Shown here: positions 1 through 11,975 of the stretch, one piece after another
Position numbering within the stretch: position 1 is the stretch's first letter
Layout of the letters: every line of letters begins with the position of its first letter
Assembly (NCBI RefSeq): GCF_020497125.1
Contig: NC_059074.1
Location: 195,849,415-195,913,414, forward strand
Origin: Mauremys mutica
Lineage: Eukaryota; Chordata; Testudines; Geoemydidae
DNA: 64,000 nucleotides
Reading direction: 5' to 3'
The notes under the pieces: generated by a model
What the model was told of the DNA's origin: nothing
The model's input: the letters and a program-made list of their open reading frames with translations, nothing else
The model's database searches: none
Made by a program: the position numbers and the translations under genes

Positions 1-1214
1 AAGCTGGCAATAATTGTTGAGGGCCAACATTTGTGATGCTGCAAGCTATTCCTTTATTTTTCTACACATACCCTTCCTGTTTTCATCAGCTCCAGGAAAT
101 TGTGTTTCACCTTCGACTGATTGCACATGTGCATTCCTCTCTTGGTGTGCACACACCCTGTGTGCAGTCACCAGAATTTTTTCCCTCGGTGGTACCCGCT
201 GGGGCAGCTCGACTGCCTCTGCTATCGCATGCTGCTGGTATTGGTATAAAGGGCGCAGCCAACTCCGAGCCCCCTCAGTTCCTTCTTACAGCCCATGATG
301 GTCGCTGGAACTGCTCTTCTTGCTTTTGCAAGTACTTTCCATGGACTGTGTTTGCCTGTATTTTATTGTAAATGGTTTAGTGTTATTAAAGTTATTAGTA
401 TTTAGCTAGTTAGGTTTATTTACCCCATCTGAGGGATTTATTCAACTCCCGGTGCGTTGGTCATTGGTCTTAAAGCCCCTATGTTGGCTGTTGAGTACTG
501 AAAAGTGGGATACAACCTCTTTCCATCCTTTCCATCTTCCCTCCCCGTCCTTCTTCAGGGACCCCTCTCACTAAGAACTTCTGAGTCAACAGATTCAATC
601 TCTCCTTCCTTTGGGAGCCATAGAGGACGTTCCACAGAATTTAAAAGGGAAGGGTTTCTACTCCTGTTATTTCCTAATCTCAAAAGCAAAGGGAGGTTTC
701 AGACTTGTCCTAGACCTGAGACAGCCCAACAACTGTCTCAAATGATAAAGTTCTGCATGGTCACTCTGGCATCCACCATTCCTTCTCTGGACTTGGAGAC
801 TGGTACATCGCCCTCAATTTAAGAGTTACCTACTTTCATATGCCAATACCCCAAGGGCACAGAAAATTCCTCAGGTTCATAGTTAAGCTGGCACATTACC
901 AGTTCACAGTGCTTCCATTTGGCTTCTCTGCAACTCCTCAAGTGTTCATGAAATGTATGGCTGTGGTAGCAGCATTTCTGAGGAGACTAAGAGTGCAAGT
1001 CTACCCTTATCTCAATGACAGGCTAGTCAAGAGCTGGTCCAAAGCCCAGGTTATATCCAGCGTTCAACTCATTCACTCAGCATTCAAGGCCCTAGGCCTA
1101 TTGGTCAATGCAGACAAGTCTACTTTTTGTTTGGTACAGAGGACAGTTTGTAGAGGCGGTGCTCAACTCTAGCCAGGTCAGAGCATTCCTCTCAGAGTCA
1201 AGATTCCAATCTAT
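1..1214 (+). mobile_element. DIRS-type retroelement, 5' part (promoter region and reverse transcriptase), decayed
   Basis: Bases 150-300 resemble the start of turtle DIRS elements: alternating CA/TG-rich DNA, a TATAAA box near 245, then a CCTCAGTTCCTTCTTAC stretch. An open stretch at 840-1172 reads like a DIRS reverse transcriptase. It has FTVLPFGFSATPQVFMKCM followed by PYLNDRLVKSW, where active relatives have an F/YLDD catalytic box. The catalytic position here reads YLND, so one of the paired aspartates is lost. Stops and frame changes interrupt the rest, so this is a dead copy. It continues at 1681 and 3011 after LINE insertions. The family call rests on the reverse transcriptase, RNase H and recombinase-like segments occurring in order. 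Confidence 0.75.
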
Positions 1215-1682
1215 CTGTTCTCTAGTGACACAGAAACATAGGACTGGAAGGATCATCGAGAGGTCATCTAGTCCACTCCGCTGCACTCATGGCTGGACTA
1301 AGTATTATTGACCATCCCCGACAGGTGTTTGTGTAACCTGCTCTTAAAGATCTCAAATAATGGAGATCCTACAACTCCCCTGGGCAATTTATTTCAGTGC
1401 TTAACCACCTGACAGTTAGGAAGATTTTCCTAATGTCCAACCTAACTCACCCTTTCTGCAATTTAAGCCCATTGCTTCTTGTCCTATCCTCAGAAGTTAA
1501 GGAGAATAATGTTTCTCCCTCCTTCTTGTACTTGAAAACTATTATCATGTCTCCTCTCAGTCTTCTCTTCTCCAAACTAAACAAACCCAATTTTTTCAAT
1601 CTTCCCTCATAGGTCCTGTTTTCTACACCTTTAATCATTTTTGTTGCTCTTCTCTGGACTTTCTTCAATTTGTCCTCAAGTT
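1215..1682 (-). mobile_element. CR1 LINE 3' fragment inserted in the DIRS element
   Basis: Read on the minus strand this is the 3' end of a CR1 LINE. The frame at 1686-1447 gives [23 protein letters not shown] then [17 protein letters not shown], the conserved end of the CR1 reverse transcriptase ORF. The tail with the diagnostic wording for tattooed ATAGGACTGGAAGGATC lies near 1240. It separates the reverse transcriptase part of the DIRS copy from its RNase H part, so it inserted later. I did not find a clean target-site duplication. The left boundary is uncertain by about 20 bases. Confidence 0.85.
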
Positions 1683-2692
1683 TCACCCATTACAACAGCC
1701 CGAAACTTTATGAGGTTCGTAGGCAACATCGCCTCATGCACATATGTAGTACAACATGTGAGGCTGCACCTCATACTCCTCCAGACATGGCTGACCTCAG
1801 TGTATTCGCCCAGCCATCTTCATTTGGATGCTGTGCTCTTTGTACCTGGACAAGTTCTAATTTCCCTGAACTGGTGGTTGGATCCTCCCAATGTTTGTGT
1901 GGGCATTTCCTTCATCACCCTCAACTGTCAGTGACTCAGATCTCAGACCTGGGGCCCCTCCTAACTCAGGGTCTTTGGTCATCGTGGGAGCTCTCTCCTC
2001 ATATCAATGTCAGAGAACTGAGGGTGATCCATCTTGTCTGTCAGGCTTTCCTACCTCATATTGGGGGGAGAAACCTTTTTGTTCTTACAGACAGCACCAC
2101 AACTATGTTTTACCTCAACAGGGAGGGAAGAGCTTGCCTATCCTCCTTTTTCAGGAAGCAATTCAGTTAACCTCAAGGTCTCTTGCCTTCCGGGGGTGCA
2201 GAATGAGCTAACAGACCACCTGAGCAGGTCATTTTTGAGTCACGGCGAGAGGTCTCTTTGCCCAGATGTAGCCAGATGTATTTTCCAGCAGTGGACAGAC
2301 TCCCCAAATAGATCTATTTGCAAACAAGTCCAACAGAAAATGTTATCAGTTCTGTTCCCTGAAAAACCACAGTCCAGGCTCAATCACAGATGCCTTCCTG
2401 CTACCCTGGAAAGAAAAGCTTAACTATGCTTTCCCCCCATTCCTCTCCTACACAGAGTGCTACTAAAAATCAAGCGGGCCCGCACTTAAATTATATATAA
2501 ATTATATTCTCTACTGGACCTCTCGGTAGCATCTCCATTCTCACTCCCACTACACTCAGGCCTGATCTCCTAAGACCACGGCTGGCTGCTCCACCCAAAC
2601 CTACAATCCTTTCACCTAACAGCCTGGAAGATCCATAACTAAATCTCAAAAAACAGGCTTGCTTAGAGCAAGTTCACCAAGTTTTCACACGA
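1683..2692 (+). mobile_element. DIRS-type retroelement, RNase H and following region, decayed
   Basis: The frame at 1670-2170 contains HINVRELRVIHLVCQAF and then LFVLTDSTTTMFYLNREG. This is the RNase H domain layout of DIRS elements (ELRA...DNTT...YINRQGG in relatives). The aspartate of the central TDST motif is kept. A frame shift then gives GVQNELTDHLSRS at about 2195-2230, matching the usual region that follows (GVQNVLADSLSR in relatives). Further shifted pieces run to about 2690. Several frame changes show it is inactive. Confidence 0.75.
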
Positions 2693-3012
2693 CACAGAAT
2701 CAACCTGTGGGACTCATTGTCAGGGGATATTGTGAACGCCAAAACTATAACGGGGTACAAAAAATAATTAGATCAGTTCATGGAAGATAGGTGCATTAAT
2801 GGATATTAGCCAAGATGGTCAGGGATGCAACCCCATGCTTTGGTTGTCCCTAGCCATGGACTGCCGGAAGCCGGACTGGCCAACAGGAGAGGGATCACTT
2901 GATGATTGCCCAGTTCTGTCCATTTCCTCTGAAGCACCTGGCATTGGCCACTGTAAGAAGACAGGATACTGGGCTAGATGGACCATTGGTCTGACCCAGT
3001 CTGGCCATTCGT
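2693..3012 (+). mobile_element. CR1-like LINE 3' end inserted in the DIRS element
   Basis: The sequence has the consensus wording of an abundant sauropsid CR1-type 3' end: a GGGTTCAAAAAAGAATTAGA-like stretch at about 2753, GGATATTAGCCAAGATGGTC at 2801, then TACTGGGCTAGATGGACCAT and a terminal TTCGTAGGTTCTT. LINEs of this group end in such short direct repeats rather than poly-A. It splits the DIRS RNase H side from its recombinase side, so it is a second independent insertion. Confidence 0.75.
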
Positions 3013-3355
3013 AGGTTCTTCCTACGTAGCAGAAAGCCCACTATCAGGGCCCCCTGCTTGTCAAAGTGGAAGTGGCTCTCTGTGCTGGTCAAACCAGAGT
3101 CTCGCTGATGCATTCACCCATCCAACACATACTTGACTATCTGCTGCACCTGAAACTGCACGGTTTCCTAAAAAAGGAGAGATAAGTGAGCTCCTCCCTG
3201 CCTGTTGAGGTAAAACATAGCTGTGGTGTAAGAACAAGGCTTAGCAGTTTCCTCTATCAAGGTTCACCTGGCAGCAATATCAGCTTTCCACCTTTGCATG
3301 GATAACTGTTTGGTTTCAGGACTCACAGTGCTGAAAGCAATTCTGCCCCTTGGCT
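3013..3355 (+). mobile_element. DIRS-type retroelement, tyrosine-recombinase side, decayed and rearranged
   Basis: Frame pieces read SRKPTIRAPCLSKWKWLSV at 3019-3075 and, after an interruption, AVSSIKVHLAAISAFHLCMD near 3245-3305. These match the N-terminal part of DIRS tyrosine recombinases. Between them, 3201-3236 is nearly the reverse complement of 2081-2125, the RNase H segment of the same element, so a local inverted duplication is embedded here. The element is non-functional. Confidence 0.65.
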
Positions 3356-3357
3356 GA

Positions 3358-3603
3358 GGCCTGGTCTACATTACGGGGGTAAGTCGGCCTAAGTTACACA
3401 ACTTCAGCTATGTAAGTTAGGTCAACTTACTGTGGTATCTACATTGGACTGGGTCAACAGGAGAAACTCTCCCATTGACTTACCTTACACTTCTCATTCC
3501 GGTGGAGTACCAAAGTCAAGGGGGAGTCACTAGACCCACTAAATTGACCCCCAGTGCATCGATTGCTGCAGCGTCGATCCCCCGTAAGTGTAGACATACC
3601 CTG
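3358..3603. mobile_element. Short terminal-inverted-repeat DNA element (GTCTACA family)
   Basis: The left end reads GCCTGGTCTACATTACGGGG. The reverse complement of the right end reads CAGGGTATGTCTACACTTAC and then GGGGGATCGA. The two ends are imperfect inverted repeats of about 25 bases, and there is no coding content. Ends of the GTCTACACT type recur at about 7530, 9808-10073 and 28365-28625. These copies belong to one or more short non-autonomous families. The superfamily is unknown to me. Confidence 0.6.
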
Positions 3604-3639
3604 AGAAAGGTAATGCTTCCCTAGAATAGCAATCAATAG

Positions 3640-3930
3640 CCTGGAGCACTGCTGGCTGGCAGCACTACAGCCGTGCCGCCCAGCAGGAGCCAGCCACGCC
3701 ACCACGCAGCACAGAGCACCAGGTTAGGCTGCGGCTCTGCAGCTGCGCTGCCCAACAGGAGCTCGCTGCCCAGAGCATGGTGCTGGCGGTGCAGTGAGGT
3801 GAGGCTGTGGGGGAGCGGCAACAGCAGGGGAGGAGCCGGGGGCAAGCCTCCCGGGCCAGAAGCTCAGGGGCCGGACAGGCGGGTCCCGCGGGCCGGATGT
3901 GGCCCACAGACCATAGTTTGCCCACCTCTG
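3640..3930. mobile_element. Truncated hAT-like element of the GTTTGCCCACC family
   Basis: The right end reads GGCCGGATGTGGCCCACAGA, then CCATAGTTTGCCCACCTCTG. This is the same terminus as the complete element at 20403-21082, whose left end is the reverse complement of this wording. The left portion is GC-rich with repeated GCAGGAGC-type words and has no recognisable terminus. I take it as a truncated or diverged copy. Confidence 0.5.
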
Positions 3931-6900
3931 CTATAGAGTGCGCACTGCCACCTCTGCTGATCCAGCCTTTGGCCAAACAGTTCTATCCTCCATGCTCAAT
4001 AGTTTGTCCTTCCCTGATAGTTTTGTGGGACTGCTAGTTATAGCCCATCAAGTTACAGATTAACCTTGTCCCCCAAAGAAATACCATTTATGAGTAAGAA
4101 AATGGGTCTAGTCGATAGAGGAGTTAGCTATAAAACCCAGAAGCCCTGCCAGCCTATCCCCTGCTATAATTACTAAACAAGAATGGTATTATGTTGATCA
4201 TGGTATACCATGACAGGACCGCTTATCGCATGTGTTACCACTATATAGAGATGTATATCTGCTTGCGCTCAAGCTAATTAGGTGATCACATGCTTCAGAA
4301 GACTTATCAAACGTAAAGCTGAAACTGCAGGCCTTTTTATTGCCAGGAGACTGCTTATAAGATTGGAGTCAACATGCCTGCAGGGGAGGGCATTGCAATG
4401 GCAGATCCCTGCCTGCCAAAGCTGCTCCAGCTGGCAATGCATCAGAGCCTGATCTTGTCATATTTGGAGCACATTGTAGGACCCGCCTCTTCGGTCTGGC
4501 TTTTCTGTGCTATTGGTACGTCCTGGGCCGACCCTGGGGAAACAGCTTTTACGTTAGCAAGGTTCTAGGGTAGCCAAGTAGATGCGCTCTCTTTTCAGCC
4601 TATATTGTATTTTTAATTGAACTTAGCTTTAAGATGCTCTGGTGATGAGCACCTTCTAAACGTGTGTGATTAATTAACAAAACAAAACACCACACACATA
4701 CAGGGTGAAATCCTGGCTCCAGTGAAGTCAGTGGCAAAACTCCCTTTAACTTCAGTGGGGCCAGAATGTCACCCATGGATTCTATGCAAATCCTCACATC
4801 ATCTAAGAGCAGAACAACAATAGACTCAAGGTGGAACGGCTGTGTAACACATATATGGTCATACTCAGTATTACTCACACTTCTGCGGTAATTACATGCA
4901 TGTAACTATCTCCTTTATCTTTTTAGGACAGTATGTAAAAACCTTGATTTCAATATGAAACAAGCATGTGAAATAAAGAAATGTATAATTCACATCAAAC
5001 TAGCTAGCCCGGTGAAAAGATAATTTGGTTAAATGTACCAAAAGAAGGGGATATGTTTTGACTAGTTGAGCTATTATACCACAGTAACATTCAATTGGCC
5101 TAAGTACTTATATCATTTGAGTGCTTGCATTGTTTCTTTCTGAGCAACATATGGCTTACTCTCTTAAATAGCAGTGGCTGAAGTCTGTCTGGTTCACTGG
5201 GAGTTCATTGGTATATATTTGCAACTCCTGAAGCAAAAAACTGATATTTTATCTTTAGAAGGAGTTACATTTTTTTGAACTTATTGAATTTTTCAAAGAT
5301 CAGCATGAAGAGTTCTGATTAAATGCTTGCTTCAGCGTTTTAAAGGCTTCTTGTGTCCCTGTTGCCTAAGGAGGTCGTACATTACGATTGCTCTGTAAAC
5401 ATCAGATTGTACAGAATTGGCTGTGCATACCATGCAGCGCACACAAAGACGAAGTCAAATGGCTTATCTTGCACTTATCAACTAGTTTATTTTTCATGCC
5501 AAAAAAAAAAAAAAGGTGGATTTTTACAAGAGCAGCTGCTACTTTGTAAATATTTTAATGGCTTCTGTTAAGTAGATCTGTCAATTTTGCAAACAATATT
5601 AAAATAAGATTTTCATTCTGCCATGTGATTGCATGTCTTGAGATGTATTTTATCCCTGAAAGTCCTGTTGAGGAGACTTGAGAATGGAATATTTTTTTTT
5701 ATTTGCAGGCACAGAGCCCATAGCGAATAGGTGCATTTAAGTAATAATGCATAATATCATCACCAGGGAAGGAGTGTGAGTTCCATCACTATTGCATGAA
5801 GTCTTCTCAGAATACCTTTCTGGCTGGATAATATGAAAACCTGTCAAGGGGGCTAATACAGAACTATCTTTGGCTCTTCCAGCCAGGTGCTAGATGTTAC
5901 AATCACAGCTGCCAGCAAATTTTAGGAGGCCATAATCATACATATGGATTCCTTGAGCACATTGCTTTAATCTAAGAGTACGTTATCATCATACAATATT
6001 ATCCTAACTGTTATCTAGACAAATGTGATCTTCAGACATTTAGCAAGATATAAATTAACATCATAGCATTTAAAAATGCTTTAAAAATCCTTTAAAAATG
6101 AAATCTTTCATGCTCTCAAAGAGAAGAGGCAAAGCTGGAAACTGATTTCTGCATTCTTTCAAATGTTGTGCAAATTCGAATTCAAATCCCCAGATCTGAA
6201 CTCAGCAAACTGCAGAGTCCAAGATCCAAACCTGGAACAGGCCTATTTTTGTGGTTCTGCTATAATCAAGACTACACATTATCTTGAAAAGTTGTCATCA
6301 TCTAGGGCTGAAATCTTATGTGAACACCTTGTGAGCCTTCCAGTACCACCAGACCAAGTCCTGATTTAGCCCTGAGCCCTACCCTAAACTTAATCCAGAT
6401 ATGAACCAGCCCATCTCTACTGTATTAGTCCCATGTTGGCCAGATCTCAGTTCTTTAAATTAGATGTAGGGAAAAGTAATTTTTTAAGAATATCTAAGGA
6501 AAAATGCTTCAATATATTAAAAGTAAATCTGTGCCCACGGGAAACAGGAATCCAAGGATCCATAGTGAAAGTTTGTATTTCTTCATTCCAAAGATCTTAT
6601 AGCAATTGATTCTCATGGTTTTGAGCTGCTGTTCGCCTTCTCCTGAATATAGCCTGTCATACTGTAGCACTAGGTCCTCTTATCAGGAATAGCATTGGGA
6701 CGGTATGGACCATCATTTTTTCTCCTGCTCCACTGCCTCCAAAATATACAAAGGTCATTCTTCCTTCCTTCGTTCCACCTATAGTGAAAGAAGCCACTAG
6801 TACTTCTAGTGAGCCTTTGGGGCACTTGTCGTGTTCATGGTGTTTTAGTTTTGCCTTAAGGAATTCCCTCTCTGTCCTAAAAGTAAAAAAAAGATGTAGG

Positions 6901-7525
6901 GATCAACTTGTGTATGGCCTGATAAAATAATATCTACACATTACATGTGAATGGACTTTGGTGGGTATTTTAAAAATTTTTTAATGAATTTAGTGATCAT
7001 GAAAAGTGCCAGAATGACAATATTTATCCACAGACAAGAGAGAACAGGTACAAGCTTTCCCTTACTCCCTGTTAGTATTTATCAAGCGTGTTCTGAAGGG
7101 ACCACCTTTAGAGATAAGAAACATAGCATAGACCCATTCAAGTCTTTGGCCTCTGCTCTATACTACCAGCAAGGATACAACTTAGTGCAACGTGTGATGC
7201 TGGTTTTGTGATTATGGTAATGATACTGTGGCCTTTCATCACTAGGAACTAGACTGAAATTATTAATTCATTTCACATTAAGCACTGAATAACCATCAGA
7301 TATAATTAACTTCTGGACACAGAGCCTGGCTTGGATTTAAGTTGTTACATAGATGTGAAAGTGCCAAAACTCATTAGCATTCCTAAGGGCAAGCCAGTTC
7401 CCCAGAACTTATAGGGCCAAATTCAGAGGGGTTGTGTAAATTGGTAGATGGTAGATTCCCTTACTCTCAGTTAGACTCCATTAGACCTAGTCACACCCAT
7501 TTAATGATCTGTAAGCTGGTCTAAC
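3931..7525. other. WDPCP intronic DNA, mostly unrecognised
   Basis: I see no coding exon here on either strand. The stretch is AT-rich and carries scattered stops in all frames. The only structures I could support are the palindromic repeat at 4701-4775 and short A or T runs (for example at 5501). It is inferred to be intron because WDPCP exons follow on the + strand. Confidence 0.5.
4701..4775. repeat. Short palindromic interspersed repeat
   Basis: The left half, CAGGGTGAAATCCTGGCTCC, and the right half, GGGGCCAGAATGTCACCC, are imperfect reverse complements flanking a CTTCAGTGG core. A related copy lies at 42421-42482. I recognise the wording as a common old amniote repeat but cannot name the family. 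Confidence 0.55.
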
Positions 7526-7640
7526 TAAGGGCTTGCCTACACTACAAAAATATCCAGGTTAGCAGACTTGGTTACAGCACCACTGTCCCCTGACCTAGTC
7601 ACAACACATTTTTATTTGCATGTGACCCACTTATGCCTCC
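7526..7640. mobile_element. Left end of a GTCTACACT-type DNA element, partial
   Basis: AAGGGCTTGCCTACACTAC at about 7527 matches the termini of the elements at 3358 and 9808. No matching right end follows before the next repeat, so this is a truncated copy. Confidence 0.4.
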
Positions 7641-9120
7641 TTGTTACAGCACAGTTCAATCCCCTGCATAGGACAAACGTTAACTATGTTGAAACAATGT
7701 AAAGGATCAACTGAGAAGTTTTGGGGTTCACCCAGGCTAGTAAGGGGGTTTGGTCATAGTCTGCTTTGTAACACTGGGTGTCTTGTGGCTGTTCAGCTTT
7801 GGTCCAAAGCTGTGACACCCCCAACAGCCTTCCAGCAGCCCATAAACTTTACCCTGGCTTTGCCCAGCCAAATTACTCCATGCGGGCTGACCTTGGTACC
7901 CTTCCAGGCCCGAATTCATCCCCAAATCATCCTATTGAAGGGACCAGTCCCTCTCACTGGACCCGCCCAGAGAAATGTTCAGTTTGCTGTCTTTACGGAG
8001 GCAGAAAAACTCTCCAACCCGTTAGCTGTCTGGAAGCACACTTTACTGGACATACCCATCACTGATGAGTTGTAATGACAGCAAAACAAGTTTACCACCG
8101 AAAGAGTGTGGATTAAGTGATACCAAGTAAAAGATAAAAGGTAGGGATGGTTACAAGCAAATAGAAGTGAAAACACATATCTAAAAGTCTAAAACTTCAT
8201 CTAGCAAGAGACAGTCTTTGTTCAAGATGGTTTTGTTCACCCCTAGTCTCCTTTCCAGCCTTTTTTTGGCTGGTCTGGCTGGGATCCATTTCACAGATCA
8301 GCTGGCTTGGTTTCTTTGTCTTCTAAAGTGAAGGATAAGAATTGAGTGTCTCTCTGTCCCTTATATTCGGGATGTCTGTCTTACAAGTTAGGAACGCCTC
8401 CTGGGAATTCAGTCTTCTGTCTCTCTCTGGAGTGCAGGAACCATGTTAATGCTCTGTCTCTCCAGCTCAGGATCAGGATAACCCCCTGCGGCTTTAGCTC
8501 AATGACTTTGTTTACTGCTAATGCGTAAACTGAGCTTAAACCCACATTCCTTTGTGTAGGCCAGATCTGTTTATTACCTTTACCTAGGCTAGGCTGTCTG
8601 GTCTTAAACCTGTTCTAGTAACATCATACGGAGGGAATTCATAGCTTTACATACTGTATAACATTAACATCTATATCAGGGGTAGGCAACCTACATTACG
8701 GGTGCCAAAGGTGGCACACGAGCTGATTTTCAGTGGCACTCACACTGCCCAGGTCCTGGCCACCAGTCTGGGGGGCTCTGCATTTTAATTTAATTTTAAA
8801 TGAAGCTTCTTAAACATTCTGAAACCTTATTTACTTTACATACAACAATAGTTTAGTTATATATTATAGACTTCTAGAAAGAGACCTTCTAAAAAGGTTT
8901 AAACTGTATTATTGGCACGCGACACCTTAAATTAAAGTGAATAAATGAAGACTCGGCACACCACTTCTGAAAGGTTACTGACCCTGGATCTATATTATAC
9001 AACACTACTACTAACTCTCATGTTAGTAGCTTTCATATACCTCCCATATCATATTTTGTACAAATATTATTGCAGTAATGTGTAGGTTGTGAATACAGGG
9101 GTGCCCAGGATCACAGTCTT
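7641..9120. mobile_element. Candidate LTR-type interspersed repeat, interrupted by a hAT element
   Basis: The stretch reads like a non-coding repeat seen in many copies in turtle genomes, with wording similar to an endogenous-retrovirus LTR or its flank. I found no target duplication, primer-binding site or polypurine tract, so the class is uncertain. A 311-bp hAT element sits inside it at 8677-8987. Open frames across 7641-8075 are short and resemble no protein I know. Confidence 0.35.
8677..8987. mobile_element. Non-autonomous hAT element, 311 bp
   Basis: The left end is CAGGGGTAGGCAACCTA. The right end, GGTTACTGACCCTG, is its imperfect reverse complement. The 8-bp duplication ATCTATAT flanks it at 8669-8676 and 8988-8995, the target length typical of hAT transposases. 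A related copy in the opposite orientation lies at 22786-23091, including an AATTTAATTTTAAATGAAGC-like core. It carries no coding capacity. Confidence 0.85.
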
Positions 9121-9221
9121 CCTATTAATTGCTTTTGTAGCGATACACGTCTTTTCTGGTGTACCTCTATGTGAGTTAAACCAATTGAGACTCCTTTAGC
9201 GTCTAATACATGGTTACTTGA

Positions 9222-9730
9222 TGAGTATGCCCACAATGGACTGAAAGCCCAGGGTTAGTAGAACTCAAGTTAGCACACCCTGAGTGTGTTAACCTGGGCT
9301 TGAGCATCTACACTCATTTGTAACCCCAGGTTAGGAATTATTGAACCCTGGGTCCCAAACTGGTGCTCCAGCATCTACACTGAACTGTGCGGGCTGGAGT
9401 CCAACCACCCTATCTCAGACTTCCTAGCACCCTCCCAAAATGGCTGCTCTAGCCCTTTGTTCGTGGTGGGAAAACTTGACTGTCCTCCAAACTTGACTGT
9501 CCAGAGGACAAAGAAAGTCAGCTCGAGAGATTGTGGAATACTTTTTGGCAGACTGCCAAAGCACAAGTCAAAAGGGGCTGCATCAATGGTGCATCAATCA
9601 GGCTTTAACCCCACGGCCCGCCTTGGTTCAGGTCCTGGGACGGTTAGCATGATTTGTGTGTAGATGGAAGGGGGTTAGGCTTAAGCCGAGTATGAATCCT
9701 GAGCTTACATTGCAGCGTAGTCATACCCTT
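9222..9730. mobile_element. Terminal-inverted-repeat DNA element, about 509 bp
   Basis: The left end reads GAGTATGCCCACAATGGACT then GAAAGCCCAGGGTTA. The reverse complement of the right end reads AAGGGTATGACTACGCTGCA then ATGTAAGCTCAGGA. The ends are therefore inverted repeats of about 35 bases with several mismatches. No coding content. The boundaries may be off by a few bases. Confidence 0.5.
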
Positions 9731-9807
9731 GGAGTCTGGGCCTAATTCGGAAGCGATATGCACGAGGAGGCAGGGAAAGTTACAGATTGGTAAGTGGGTG
9801 TGACTCT

Positions 9808-10073
9808 AAGGACTTGTCCACACTTAAAACACTACGGAAGTGCAGCTTCACCTCAGCAGCACTTCAGTGTAGACACTACCTATGCCAACAGATGGGGTTC
9901 TCCCATCAACATAAGTATTCCTCCTCCCCAAGAGGCAGGAGCTAGGTTGATGGAAGAATTCTCCCATCAACCTAATGCTGTCTACACTGGGGGTTAGGGT
10001 GGTGTAGTTACGTCTCAGGGAAGTGGATTTTTCATGGCTATACCAATGTAAAATTCTAGTGTAGACCAGACCT
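9808..10073. mobile_element. Terminal-inverted-repeat DNA element of the GTCTACACT family
   Basis: The left end is AAGGACTTGTCCACACTTAA. The right end, reverse-complemented, is AGGTCTGGTCTACACTAGAA. The internal wording (AGCAGCACTTCAGTGTAGAC, then CTCCCATCAAC repeated) is shared with 28365-28625, so both belong to one family. Confidence 0.65.
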
Positions 10074-11831
10074 CTGGAAGGCTAAGTAGGTGTGACACAT
10101 GTATTGCAGCTTGGCATAACAAGAAAGTATAAATTAAACCAATTTAGACAAGTCTCTTAATTTTTTATATTGTGAGAACAGGAATGGTGGTAGCGCATCT
10201 CTGCTTCAGAGCTGAAAAACAGAATCTCTTCCAGGCCAAATACATTGAAAATGGATAGCACAGTGCTTTGAAAACAGCTCTGAGCAATACAGTTCATTAC
10301 CAAAGGGTCTTACAGCTTAGTCCACTGAAATTAGGGTGGCTTCTGAGACCTGCCTAAGCAAAATTCTATTATTGCATGTTTAGGCCACTACCTGGAGCTC
10401 TCTGCAGTCCCTTTTTAGTTAACTTCATCTCAGCCCCTCTCTTTCTCTTAAGTGGTTACTACTCATTAGTTTTGCCAAATGGGGCTCTCTGGAGACAGAT
10501 TTAGGCAGAAGAAATTCTGGTTTACTTACCAGGAATTTGAATTTTCCAGATATAGGATGTTGCCTCCATAGAAACACGCTCACTCTCCCGCTTTCACTGC
10601 TTCTCTTTGGAGTTTTTATCCCAGACAGATGGACAGAAACTTAGAGTGGGATCGACGTCTCTTCTTTAATAGAGGAACTGTTGTGCGCATGCATCGAGGC
10701 ATGTGGCCCCTTACTAAGCTAATTCCGTTTAATGGTTCCCTGCCTGCATGATTCTGTGTGTGTGGATGTGTGAAAGCAGTGCAGCCAGAGCATTCTAGTT
10801 ATGGGTACAGTCAATAAGCTAGTTTACTCTTGTTCATCTCGTTCACGACATTTTCGTCTCACACATGAACAGCGTGAAAAGTAATACATCTTGGGGAGTT
10901 AGCCCTTTAGAAACTGAAGGATCAGAAACCCAAGTGACTTTGCCCTCCTAAGCTGGTGAGCACTTCTGGGTCTCTGGCCAAAATGTAAAATACAACAGTG
11001 TGGTAACGCTTGCAGTAGCATTGTGTTCGTCCCACTGCCCATGGTGTTACCATGGGTATTGTACAGATTAGGTAATACAGGATTCAGGGAGGTAGAGAAC
11101 AAGAGGGAAAAACAGGATTTAAAGGGAAAAAAAAGCAAAAGGTCTTATGATTTTGAGAAAAACCTTTTAAAGTCTTTATCTGTAACAGGATGTTTCCTTA
11201 ATCCATACTCTGCTAGCCTAGGGTTTGATTATGCCTTTTTTTTTTAAAGGGTCACACCTACAGTATGCAATTTTTCTACATCTTTTAGATAGTTTGGGTA
11301 CTTTTCAAACAATTAAGGCTTTTGATATCCTAAAAGATGGTAAAATCCATCTATTTTCAGGGTCCTAAAGTCTGGGTTGTCTCTCTTGTAAACTGAAATT
11401 AAGCGAAACAAAAATAGTAGGGAAAACATGTTATGACTTTGTTTGAATCACTTTTAACGATGTAGAGGGAAAAATTATGCAGTTCAGAAATGCTGATCAG
11501 TGTAGCTACAGTGAAATGCTCACATGGAACACAATCTATGCCAGCCCCTTAGACCGTTGATTTTTGACAGATAATTTAGAGTGGACCATGTCTCTTTATT
11601 CACAAAACTCTTCCTCTGTAAACTCTTAGGGAGTTCCTGATACCAGGTAGTTAGAGACTAGAAAATGTTTTCCAGAGAACAATTAAGGGTGAAAATCACA
11701 CAAATATGCAGTTTCTCATGACTCAGAAAAGTATAACTATCTGGATAGACATATTATCTCGATGTCAGAGAAGTTGCTGAGCTCATCCTGGGGCTGAATG
11801 AAAACTATCACCGTAGATAATAGCTGTATGC
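10074..11831. other. WDPCP intronic DNA with an unidentified possible repeat near 10510-10900
   Basis: No exon is supported on either strand. Around 10510-10720 the wording (TTACTTACCAGGAATTTGAA, then many CTCTCCCGCTTTC-like words and GTGCGCATGCATCGAGGCAT) resembles promoter or LTR parts of turtle retroelements. I could not place it in a family. Confidence 0.35.
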
Positions 11832-11975
11832 CAGCAGTTCTCAACCTGCAGCCCGTGGGCCACTTACAGCCCAATCAGCACAGAGCTGTGGCCCATGTGA
11901 CATCCTCAGGGCCATACAGGTAGTATTGGATGGGATATATGCTGCCCCCTATGGTAAATAGTTTGAGAACCACTG
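11832..11975. mobile_element. Non-autonomous hAT element, 144 bp
   Basis: The left end, CAGCAGTTCTCAACCTGCAG, and the right end, AGTTTGAGAACCACTG, are inverted repeats around CAGTTCTCAACC. It is flanked by CTGTATGC (11824-11831) and CTGTATAC (11976-11983), an 8-bp duplication with one mismatch. It lies 186 bp upstream of a WDPCP exon. Confidence 0.75.

Noticed and set aside
7641..8075. 144-codon + strand frame
   Set aside because: Part of an interspersed non-coding repeat; the sequence resembles no protein, and no gene structure surrounds it.
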